From AC-38 sp033856025 (GTDB lineage: Bacteria; Actinomycetota; Thermoleophilia; Solirubrobacterales; Solirubrobacteraceae), in contig JAWVFQ010000040.1 in assembly GCA_033856025.1 (NCBI GenBank), forward strand, positions 13,216 through 77,215: 64,000 nt of DNA. Direction: 5' to 3'. A model generated the notes under the pieces. It worked only from the letters and a program-made list of their open reading frames with translations, was not told where the DNA came from and did no database searches. Positions 56,275 to 63,179 of this stretch are shown here, one piece after another. The stretch's first letter is position 1, and each line of letters begins with the position of its first letter. A program made the position numbers and the translations under genes.

Positions 56275-57561
56275 ATGGTTCGCCGAGAAGACCTATACGC
56301 TTTCGCCGCCTTGTCAGGGAAGGTCCCCCCAGCAAGCAAGCTCTCCCAGGTCGAAGCCGCGTTCCATTCGCTTCCTGACCGCTATCTCGGCGCCGATCCC
56401 GGCTTCGACGCGACTTTCCACATCCGCCTGGCCGACATCGGGCACGCCTGGGAGGTCCGGGCCACCGAGCACGGCGCGCGGGTCCGCAAGGGCGCGACGC
56501 GCCGGCGCCCCGACGTGACCATCGCCACGGACTCGGCCACCTGGCTGCGCCTGCGCCAGGGCGACCTGGCCGGGATCGAGGCGTTCTCGCAGCGCAAGCT
56601 CTCCGCCCGCGGGAACCTCGACCTCGCCGTGGCCTTCGAGGGCCTCTTCCGCCTGCCCAACGGCCGCGAGCCGCTGCAGCGCGTGCACGACGTGCGCGTG
56701 GGTCGCCAGCGGATCTCGACCCTGACGATGGGCGAGGGCCCCGACGTCCTGCTGATCCACGGCCTCGGCGCCACCAAGGCCTCGTTCTTCGAGACCGCCG
56801 CCATCCTGAGCCGCCGCTACCGCGTGCACGCCGTCGACCTCCCCGGCTTCGGCTCCTCGAGCAAGCCGCTCAACGCGCCCTACAACGCCCAGTGGTTCGC
56901 CGAGCACGCCCTCGGCGTGATGGACGAGCTGGAGATCGCGCGCGCCCACCTCGTCGGCAACTCGCTGGGCGGCCGCGTGGCCATCGAGGTCGGCCTGCGC
57001 GCGCCCGAGCGCGTGGCCGGCCTGGGCCTGCTGTGTCCGGCCGTGGCGTTCGTCAAGCGCGGCCTGCACCCGGTGGTGCGCCTGCTGCGCCCGGAGCTGG
57101 GGATCCTGCCCCACCGCTTCGCCCGGCGCACGGTGGAGGGCCAGCTCATGGACCTGTTCGCCGATCCCAGCGCGCTGGACCCGGTCGTCTCGGACATCGT
57201 CGTCGACGAGTTCCAGCGCATCTACGGCTCGGCGGGCGCGCGCCTGGCCTTCCTGTCGGCCGCGCGCAACGTCTACCTGGACCGCCCGTTCGGCGACGGT
57301 GGCTTCTATCCCCGGCTCGCCGAGCTCACGCGCCCGGCGCTGTTCGTGTGGAGCAGCCACGACCGCCTGATCCCGCCGGGCTTCTCCCGGCACGTGTCGG
57401 AGTGGCTCCCGGCGGCCGAGCAGATCGTCATCGACGCCTGCGGCCACGCGCCCCAGGTGGAGCGCCCCGAGGAGACCACGGGCCTGCTCCAGCGCTTCTT
57501 CGCCCGGGTCGAGGCGCTGGAAGCCCCCGCGCGCGGCACGCGCCGGCGCCAAGCGGCCTAG
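56275..57561 (+). CDS. Alpha/beta hydrolase with N-terminal SCP2-like domain
   Basis: A 428-residue fusion. Residues about 15-130 form an SCP2 sterol-carrier-like lipid-binding domain (FDATFHIRLADIGHAWEVRA, DVTIATDSATWLRLRQGDLA, AFSQRKLSARGNLDLAV). Residues about 150-420 form an alpha/beta hydrolase with oxyanion IHGLGATK, nucleophile Ser in GNSLGGRVA (about 226), a later acid Asp in WSSHDRLIP and the His in DACGHAPQVE. This suggests an esterase or lipase that binds its own lipid substrate. First gene of a three-gene rightward lipid island. Confidence 0.88.
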   Translation: MVRREDLYAFAALSGKVPPASKLSQVEAAFHSLPDRYLGADPGFDATFHIRLADIGHAWEVRATEHGARVRKGATRRRPDVTIATDSATWLRLRQGDLAGIEAFSQRKLSARGNLDLAVAFEGLFRLPNGREPLQRVHDVRVGRQRISTLTMGEGPDVLLIHGLGATKASFFETAAILSRRYRVHAVDLPGFGSSSKPLNAPYNAQWFAEHALGVMDELEIARAHLVGNSLGGRVAIEVGLRAPERVAGLGLLCPAVAFVKRGLHPVVRLLRPELGILPHRFARRTVEGQLMDLFADPSALDPVVSDIVVDEFQRIYGSAGARLAFLSAARNVYLDRPFGDGGFYPRLAELTRPALFVWSSHDRLIPPGFSRHVSEWLPAAEQIVIDACGHAPQVERPEETTGLLQRFFARVEALEAPARGTRRRQAA

Positions 57562-57564
57562 ACT
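57559..57564 (+). promoter_or_regulatory. -10-like hexamer sharing the upstream stop codon
   Basis: TAGACT uses the TAG stop of the hydrolase gene as its first three bases and stands seven bases before the acyltransferase ATG. GGAG lies too close to the ATG to work as a normal ribosome-binding site. Confidence 0.45.
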
Positions 57565-57571
57565 CCGGAGC

Positions 57572-58489
57572 ATGAGCGAAGCGGGGATCGCCGCACGCGC
57601 GTCCGCCAACGGCCACGCCCAGGAGGAGACCAAGCAGCCGGGGTTCGCCACGCGCCTGCTCGGCGGGCTGGCCAAGCAGGTCCAGGACCGCATCCCGGTG
57701 GCCGACCTCGACGAGCGCGACCCCGACTACATCCGCGACACGCTGCCTCGCCTCTGGCTGCTGGCGTCGCTGTACTTCCGCGGCGAGGTGCGCGGCCTGG
57801 GGAACATCCCCGAGGAGGGCGGCGTCCTGCTGGTGGGCAACCACTCGGGCGGCAACCTGACTCCGGACACCACGGTCTTCACGCTCGCCTTCGGCGCCTA
57901 CTTCGGCGTCGAGCGCGCCTTCTACCAGCTGGCCCACAACCTGGTCCTCTCGATGCCCGGCCTGGGCATGCTGCGCAAGCACGGCACGGTGGCCGCCTCG
58001 CCCGACAACGCGCGCAAGGCCCTGGAGTCCGGCGCCGCGCTGCTCGTCTACCCGGGCGGCGACCACGAGGTCCACCGCCCCACGTGGCAGGGCAACCGCG
58101 TGGACTTCGACGGGCGCAAGGGCTTCATCCGCCTGGCGCTCGAGCACGACGTGCCGATCGTCCCGGTCGTCTCCATCGGCGGCCAGGAGACGGCGCTGTT
58201 CCTCTCCCAGGGCAAGGGCATCGCCCGCGCGCTGGGCCTGGACCGCGCGTTCCGCCTCAAGGTCCTGCCGATCTCGATCGCGCTGCCCTGGGGCCTGAAC
58301 GTCGGCGACTTCATGGGCCACATCCCGCTCCCGGCCAAGATCACCGTCGAGGCGCTGCCGCCGATCCACCTGCGCGAGGAGTTCGGCGAGGACCCTGACC
58401 TCGACGAGGTCTACGACCACGTCATGCGGCTGATGCAGGAGACGCTCGACGGCCTGGCCGCCGAGCGCCGCTTCCCCGTGATCGGATGA
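57572..58489 (+). CDS. PlsC-family acyltransferase
   Basis: A 305-residue acyltransferase. The HX4-5D-type motif is NHSGGNLTPD (about 90-99), the PEGTR-equivalent is VYPGGDHEVHRP (about 152-163), and IVPVVSIGGQETALFL follows. This pattern is that of lysophospholipid or diacylglycerol acyltransferase-like proteins (LPLAT MGAT-type) found in actinobacteria. It would transfer an acyl group to a glycerolipid at the membrane. Coupled to the SRPBCC gene by ATGA. Confidence 0.9.
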   Translation: MSEAGIAARASANGHAQEETKQPGFATRLLGGLAKQVQDRIPVADLDERDPDYIRDTLPRLWLLASLYFRGEVRGLGNIPEEGGVLLVGNHSGGNLTPDTTVFTLAFGAYFGVERAFYQLAHNLVLSMPGLGMLRKHGTVAASPDNARKALESGAALLVYPGGDHEVHRPTWQGNRVDFDGRKGFIRLALEHDVPIVPVVSIGGQETALFLSQGKGIARALGLDRAFRLKVLPISIALPWGLNVGDFMGHIPLPAKITVEALPPIHLREEFGEDPDLDEVYDHVMRLMQETLDGLAAERRFPVIG

Positions 58490-58974
58490 GGATCGCCGCG
58501 CCCATCGAGATCTCGGCGCCGCCCGAGGCCGTCTGGGAGTGGATCTCCGACCCCGAGAAGGCGCTGCACTTCTTCTCCGGCGTGACGCGCTGGGAGGTCG
58601 TCGGCGACCAGCCGATCGGCCTCGGCGCGCGCTACCGGATGCTCCTGCGAGTCGGCTCGGCCGAGGTCGGGGGGCTGATCGAGGTCATCGAGTTCAACGA
58701 GAACCGCGACATGGCCTGGACGTCGGTCATGGGCCTCGACCAGCGGGGCCGCTGGCGCCTGCGCCCCCGGCCGGGCGGGCGCACGCACGTGGAGCTGCGC
58801 CTGTCCTATGGCGTGGCCGGCGCCGGGATCTTCGGCTGGATCTCCGAGCGCGTGGGCGCGCCGACCGTCCGGGGCCACCTCCAGCGCACCGTGCGCCAGC
58901 TCAAGCGCCAGGTGGAGCAAGAAGAGACCCGCCGCCGAGCGGCCGCCCGCCGTAGGGCCCGCGCGAGCGCCTGA
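58486..58974 (+). CDS. SRPBCC (polyketide cyclase/START-like) lipid-binding protein
   Basis: A 162-residue helix-grip protein: IAAPIEISAPPEAVWEWISDP, FFSGVTRWEVVGD, LIEVIEFNENRDMAWTSV, THVELRLSYGVAG, then a long C-terminal helix with a basic tail (RRRAAARRRARASA). SRPBCC proteins bind hydrophobic ligands in a deep pocket. It ends the lipid island of hydrolase, acyltransferase and SRPBCC and may carry a lipid for them. Confidence 0.88.
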   Translation: MRIAAPIEISAPPEAVWEWISDPEKALHFFSGVTRWEVVGDQPIGLGARYRMLLRVGSAEVGGLIEVIEFNENRDMAWTSVMGLDQRGRWRLRPRPGGRTHVELRLSYGVAGAGIFGWISERVGAPTVRGHLQRTVRQLKRQVEQEETRRRAAARRRARASA

Positions 58975-58983
58975 CGGCGTCCT

Positions 58984-59020
58984 CAGGGGAGGGCCGTGCG
59001 GAGCACTGTCCCTCCCCCTG
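58984..59020. terminator. Candidate stem-loop between convergent genes
   Basis: CAGGGGAGGG and CCCTCCCCCTG pair over 10 bp with one bulged C and a 16-base loop. It sits in the 74-base gap between the SRPBCC gene and ispF. No T-run; called by position only. Confidence 0.35.
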
Positions 59021-59048
59021 CGTCCTTGTCAGCCCCTCGCGCGGACTC

Positions 59049-59528
59049 CTACGTACGCTCGACGGTGGCGGTGGCTAAGGCGGCGATCCCCTCGCCTCGC
59101 CCCACGAAGCCCATCCCCTCGCCCCGGGTGGCCTTGACGTTGACGTGGGGAAGGGCGAGGCCGAGGGCCTGAGCCAGGGAGGCCCGGATGGCCTCGCGGT
59201 GCGGCGCCAGCTTCGGCGCCTCCAGGACGACCGTGACGTCGACGTGGACCGGCGTGGCGCCCGACGCCACGACCTGGGCCACCACCGTCTCGAGCAGCTC
59301 CAGCGAGTCGGCTCCGCGCCAGCGCTCGTCGGTGTCGGGGAAGTGCTCGCCGATGTCGCCCAGTCCGGCGGCGCCCAGCAGCGCGTCGATGACCGCGTGG
59401 GTGAGCACGTCGGCGTCCGACCAGCCCTCCAGCCCCTGGTTGGACTCCAGCTCCACCCCACCCAGGACGAGGGGGCGACCCTCGACCAGGCGGTGCGCGT
59501 CGTAGCCGATGCCGGTGGCCACGCTCAT
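59049..59528 (-). CDS. ispF: 2-C-methyl-D-erythritol 2,4-cyclodiphosphate synthase
   Basis: A 159-residue enzyme of the MEP isoprenoid pathway. Zn ligands Asp10 and His12 (GIGYDAHRL) and the third His (SDADVLTHAVIDALLGA), with GDIGEHFPDTD and the C-terminal TRGEGMGFVGRGEGIAA. It cyclises CDP-methylerythritol phosphate to MEcPP. The ATG overlaps the PHP gene stop. It is separated from the ispD fusion by the PHP gene. Confidence 0.96.
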   Translation of the reverse strand: MSVATGIGYDAHRLVEGRPLVLGGVELESNQGLEGWSDADVLTHAVIDALLGAAGLGDIGEHFPDTDERWRGADSLELLETVVAQVVASGATPVHVDVTVVLEAPKLAPHREAIRASLAQALGLALPHVNVKATRGEGMGFVGRGEGIAALATATVERT

Positions 59529-60355
59529 GCGCCGATCGGCTCCAGCCGCCGCTCACGACGCTCGAACACGGCCAGCTCGGTCACGGCGAGGTCGTCCAGG
59601 TACTCCAGGGCGCGGTCGTACTCGTGGCCGACGTCCTCGGGCACGTGGGCGTCGCTGCTCAGGGCGACGGGGCAGCCGCACTCCAGGCACCAGCGCAGGA
59701 AGGCGGGGTCGGGGTAGATCTCCCCCACCGGCTTGCGCAGGCCGGCCGTCGAGACCTCCACGGCGATGCGCGTCTCCTGGATTCCCTCCATCGCGAGCTC
59801 GTAGAACCGTCGCAGGTCGCCGTCGGGCCGCGGCGCCTCGTCGCCCCACACCTTCACGAGGTCGGGGTGGGCCAGGACGTCGTAGAGGCCGGAGGCGGCG
59901 GCGTGCCCGAGCGTCTCGAAGTAGCGCCGCCACACCCGGTCGGGATCGCCGGCGTCGCGCCACACGTCGTAGTCGCGGTGGTCAACCGCCTCATCGCGCA
60001 GGAAGTGGACGGACCCGACGACGTAGTCCCACTCGTGGGCGTCCAGCAGCGAGGCCATGCGGTCCTCGCGCCCACCCACCCAGTCGGCCTCGATCCCCAG
60101 CCGCAGGTCGGTCTCCTCGCGCACGAAGGTGACGTAGGCGTCGAGGTCGTCGACGGCATTGGCCTCCCAGAACGGGTGGCGCCACACGTCGAGCGCCTGG
60201 CGGAAGCGGTGCACGTGCTCGGCCACGCCCAGCTCGGCGATCCCCCGCTCCTCCGCCGCCTCGCGGTAGCGCTGCGCGTTGGCGGCCGTGAAGTAGCGCT
60301 CGGCCGGCGTGTCGGGGTCGTCGGGGCGCAGGTGCAGGTGGTAGTCGGTCAGCAC
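59525..60355 (-). CDS. PHP-domain histidinol-phosphatase-like protein
   Basis: A 276-residue PHP (polymerase and histidinol phosphatase) protein. The N-terminal DYHLHL metal motif (about 4-9) and further metal ligands in AEHVHRF, GIEADWV, GSVHF, AHPDLVK and SSDAHVPEDVG are in HisK order. The dimetal or trimetal phosphatase might complete histidine synthesis or act on another phosphate. GTG start five bases after the ispD fusion. Its place between ispD and ispF is unusual. Confidence 0.92.
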   Translation of the reverse strand: MLTDYHLHLRPDDPDTPAERYFTAANAQRYREAAEERGIAELGVAEHVHRFRQALDVWRHPFWEANAVDDLDAYVTFVREETDLRLGIEADWVGGREDRMASLLDAHEWDYVVGSVHFLRDEAVDHRDYDVWRDAGDPDRVWRRYFETLGHAAASGLYDVLAHPDLVKVWGDEAPRPDGDLRRFYELAMEGIQETRIAVEVSTAGLRKPVGEIYPDPAFLRWCLECGCPVALSSDAHVPEDVGHEYDRALEYLDDLAVTELAVFERRERRLEPIGA

Positions 60356-60360
60356 GGTTC

Positions 60361-61383
60361 TCAGTTCTCCCGCGCGAAGCGCACGGCCTCGTCGCGATCG
60401 TCGAAGAAGTGCATCGCGGAGATCTTCTCGCCCCGGAACGAGAACACCTGCGCGTAGTCCTCGGCCGCCACCTCGGCGCCGCTGTGGCGTCCGCGCATCA
60501 CCTGGCGCTGGTACTGGACGACATGGTCGCCGACCGCGAACATTTCCTCGACCTCGAAGCGCACGGTCTCCCACGCGCTCAGCCACTCGCGCCAGTAGCG
60601 CCGCAGGCCGTCGTGCCCCCGGTACACCTCGTCGGTCGCCAGGACGTCCTTCGTGGCCGTGAGGTCCCACACGACATCGTCGTGGTAGTGGGCGAAGGGC
60701 GCCTCCATCCGCCCCTCGTTGACCGCGGCGATGATGTCGCGGACGACGGCCAGGCGCCGGCGCCGGCGCAGCAGCGCCTCCGCCGCGACGAGGTCGGCGG
60801 GCGTGGTGACCTTGAAGTTCTCCGGCGGCCCCTCGACGACCCGGACCCGGCCGAAGCCCTCGACCAGCGCGACGTCGTCGGTCACCGGCCCGGACGTCTC
60901 CGCCAGGCCCCGCTTCAGCGCCGCCCGGCGCAGGACCTGCGGAGTCTGGGCAGCCCACAGGCCCTCGCGGGGGACGGTCTCGCGCACGACGCCGTCCTCC
61001 ACGCGCTTGACCGTGTCGATCACGGGCGCCGCGACGACCACGCCGTCCACGTCGCCCCCCAGCGCGGCCAGCGCCGACTCGATCACTTCCGGCGTGACCA
61101 GCGGCCGCGCGGCGTCGTGCACCACCACGGGATCCCCCGTCGAGGCGTCGAACGCCACCCGCACCGAGTCCGCGCGCGTCTCCCCGCCCCGCACGCCGAC
61201 GGTTCCCTCTGGCGCCTCCTGACCCTCGGGCAGGGCCACCACGATCTCCTCGATCCCCGCCGCGCGCAGGGCGTCCACGCTCCACTCGAGCATCGGACGG
61301 CCACCGAGCATGGCGAACGCCTTGGGCCGGTCGGACCCAAGGCGTTCGCCACTGCCGGCGGCGACGAGCAGCGCCACCGCCAT
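60361..61383 (-). CDS. ispD: IspD fused to NTF2/SnoaL-like domain
   Basis: A 340-residue fusion. Residues 1-210 are IspD (4-diphosphocytidyl-2-C-methyl-D-erythritol cytidylyltransferase): CTP loop LVAAGSGERLGSDRPKAF, VVHDAARPLV, QTPQVLRRAA, TDDVALVE, FKVTTPADL. Residues 211-340 are an NTF2-like domain: VVRDIIAAVNEGRMEAPFAH, YRGHDGLRRYWREWLSAW, VVQYQRQVMRGRHSGAEVAA, YAQVFSFRGEKISAMHFF. The reading frame is continuous through the linker RRRRR. The SnoaL-like part may bind a ligand or mediate assembly. Confidence 0.93.
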   Translation of the reverse strand: MAVALLVAAGSGERLGSDRPKAFAMLGGRPMLEWSVDALRAAGIEEIVVALPEGQEAPEGTVGVRGGETRADSVRVAFDASTGDPVVVHDAARPLVTPEVIESALAALGGDVDGVVVAAPVIDTVKRVEDGVVRETVPREGLWAAQTPQVLRRAALKRGLAETSGPVTDDVALVEGFGRVRVVEGPPENFKVTTPADLVAAEALLRRRRRLAVVRDIIAAVNEGRMEAPFAHYHDDVVWDLTATKDVLATDEVYRGHDGLRRYWREWLSAWETVRFEVEEMFAVGDHVVQYQRQVMRGRHSGAEVAAEDYAQVFSFRGEKISAMHFFDDRDEAVRFAREN

Positions 61384-61393
61384 GAGGTCTTGG

Positions 61394-61963
61394 CTAGACG
61401 GTGACCTTGCCGTTGGCCGAATCGGCCAGGAGGTCGTCGAGATGCTCCTCGGCCTCCTCCTCGCCCTTGTCCAGCGCATACATCAGCTCGGACGCGAGGA
61501 TCTTCTTCGCCCGGGTGAACATCTGCTTCTCACCCGTGGAGAGGCCCTTCTCGTGCTCGCGGATCGCCAGGTTGCGCACGACCTCGGCGAGCTCGTAGAT
61601 GTCGCCCGTCTTGATCTTGTCGCGGTTGTGCTTGAACCGGCGGTTCCAGTTCTTGGGCATCTCCGAGACGTCGTCGGCGAGCACGGCCAGCACCTTCTTG
61701 ACGGTGACCTCGTCGATGACCCGACGCAGGCCGGCCACGCCGGCGTTGTCGCACGGGACCATGACGGTCATGTCGTTGTGGAGGATCTTGATGGTGAGGT
61801 ACTCCCGCTTCTCACCGAAGATCTCCTTGCGCTCCTTCTTGAGTACCTGACCTGCGCCGTGGTGCGGGTAGACGACGTTGTCGCCCACCTCGAACGCGAT
61901 GTTCTCGATTTCGACCTCGACCTCGAGGTCCTCGACGTTCTCTTCGACTGTGGCTTCGGGAAT
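61394..61963 (-). CDS. carD: CarD-family RNA-polymerase-binding regulator, ATT start
   Basis: A 189-residue protein. The Tudor-like RNAP-beta-binding domain (about 22-80: FEVGDNVVYPHHGAGQVLKK, GEKREYLTIKIL) and the DNA-binding helical domain (about 90-175: NWNRRFKHNRDKIKTGD, IREHEKGLSTGEKQMFTRAK) are clear; CarD stabilises RNAP open complexes. No ATG, GTG or TTG lies before the domain. An ATT at 61963 follows GGAGG at a five-base spacing and is the best start. Part of the conserved disA-carD-ispD order. Confidence 0.9.
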   Translation of the reverse strand: MPEATVEENVEDLEVEVEIENIAFEVGDNVVYPHHGAGQVLKKERKEIFGEKREYLTIKILHNDMTVMVPCDNAGVAGLRRVIDEVTVKKVLAVLADDVSEMPKNWNRRFKHNRDKIKTGDIYELAEVVRNLAIREHEKGLSTGEKQMFTRAKKILASELMYALDKGEEEAEEHLDDLLADSANGKVTV

Positions 61964-61973
61964 GACGTCCTCC
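61961..61973 (-). promoter_or_regulatory. Ribosome-binding site that fixes the carD ATT start
   Basis: GGAGG (61973-61969), spacer ACGTC, then ATT (61963-61961). Strong consensus and ideal spacing; it lies just after the disA stop (61986-61984). Confidence 0.65.
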
Positions 61974-61983
61974 GTTGTTAGTT

Positions 61984-63096
61984 CTATGTCTGCAGGTAGC
62001 GGTCCACGAGGTTGATCTCCTGCAGCCGGCGAAGGCCCTCGCGGATGTCCTTCGCCCGGATCTCGCCCACGCCCTCGACGGACTCCAGCTCGGCGTCGGT
62101 CGCCGCGAGCATCTCGTCGAGCCGCCCGAACTCCCCGACGATCTCCTGGACCACGAGCTTCGGCAGCCTCGGGATACGGCCGAGGATGCGGTGGCCTCGC
62201 GGCGAGACCGGGTAGTCGAGCGTGTTGACCTTGCGGTCGTACCCCAGGAGCTCGGCCAGGCGGCCGAAGTCGAGCATGTCCTGATGGGGCAGGCGGGCAA
62301 GTTGGTCGAGCACGGTGGCGTAGGCCTCGTCGGAGTCCTCCACGAGGTAGTCGTGGACGAGCGCCGTCTTGTCGGCGGCGACGCCGACCATCGTCTCGTC
62401 GAGCTGCATCTCGATCAGGCGCCCCTCGGTGCCCAGCTCGACGATGTAGCGCTCGATCTCCACCGCCATGCGCGTCACGAGCTCGGCGCGCTGGAGAACG
62501 GTGAGGACGTCGTGCAGGGTGGCGCCGCCCTCGAACTCCAGGGCGGTCAGCCGGGTGGACACCTGGTCCAGGCGGGTCCGGTACTTGTCGAGCGTGGCCA
62601 GCGCCTGGTTGGCCTTGGCCAGCACGACGGGGATGTCCACCATGATGTACTTCGCGCCGTCCACGTAGAGGGACACGACCTGGCGGCGCTGCGAGCACGC
62701 GATGACCACGGCGTCGGTCTGCTTGGAGACGCGCTCGGCGGTGCGGTGGCGGGTCCCGGTCTCGACGGAGAGGATCGTCGGGTCGGGCATCAGCTGGACG
62801 TTGGACCAGACGATCTTCGTCACGTTCTGGTTGAGGATGATCGCCCCGTCCATCTTCGCCACCTGGTAGAGCAGCGCGGGCGTGTAGTCGACGTCGAGCT
62901 TGATCCCACCGCTGTAGAGGAACGACAGCTCGTCGGGGTCGCCGACCAGGATCAGGCCGCCGGTCCGCGCGTGCAGGATGTGGTCGATGCCCTCCCGCAG
63001 GGACGTGCCGGGCGCGACCATCTCGAGCGCCTTTACGAGCCGGGGCTCCTGTCTGCTCTCGAGCTCTGAGAGCTCTTCCCCGGTTCTTGACGCCAT
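61984..63096 (-). CDS. disA: DNA integrity scanning protein / diadenylate cyclase DisA
   Basis: A 370-residue enzyme. The N-terminal DAC domain (about 10-150) has DGAIIL (83-88) and GTRHRTAERVS (114-124). These make cyclic di-AMP from two ATP. A helical linker and a C-terminal helix-hairpin-helix DNA-binding domain (EFGRLDEMLAATDAELESVE, then GVGEIRAKDIREGL) scan DNA for branched structures. Start at ATG 63096; TAAAAT lies 11 bases upstream. Same order (radA, disA, carD, ispD) as in other actinobacteria. Confidence 0.96.
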   Translation of the reverse strand: MASRTGEELSELESRQEPRLVKALEMVAPGTSLREGIDHILHARTGGLILVGDPDELSFLYSGGIKLDVDYTPALLYQVAKMDGAIILNQNVTKIVWSNVQLMPDPTILSVETGTRHRTAERVSKQTDAVVIACSQRRQVVSLYVDGAKYIMVDIPVVLAKANQALATLDKYRTRLDQVSTRLTALEFEGGATLHDVLTVLQRAELVTRMAVEIERYIVELGTEGRLIEMQLDETMVGVAADKTALVHDYLVEDSDEAYATVLDQLARLPHQDMLDFGRLAELLGYDRKVNTLDYPVSPRGHRILGRIPRLPKLVVQEIVGEFGRLDEMLAATDAELESVEGVGEIRAKDIREGLRRLQEINLVDRYLQT

Positions 63097-63107
63097 CGTG
63101 GAAGCAG

Positions 63108-63113
63108 ATTTTA
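63108..63113 (-). promoter_or_regulatory. -10-like hexamer before disA
   Basis: TAAAAT on the minus strand, eleven bases before the disA ATG; it is one of the few AT-rich stretches here. A perfect TTGACA also lies upstream (63156-63151) but 37 bases away, too far to pair. Confidence 0.4.
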
Positions 63114-63179
63114 GCGGACATTTGCTCCGGTTTTTCCGGCGGTTTTTCGCTGTCAAGCGAGAACCGGCGCCGGGACGTC

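Noticed and set aside
54869..56335. Longer cysS beginning upstream of 56236
   Set aside because: The additional residues are basic and unlike the family, they overlap the divergent hydrolase gene, and a promoter-like hexamer lies between.
63151..63156. Perfect TTGACA as -35 of disA
   Set aside because: It lies 37 bases before TAAAAT, far from the usual 16-18. No hexamer at the right distance was found.
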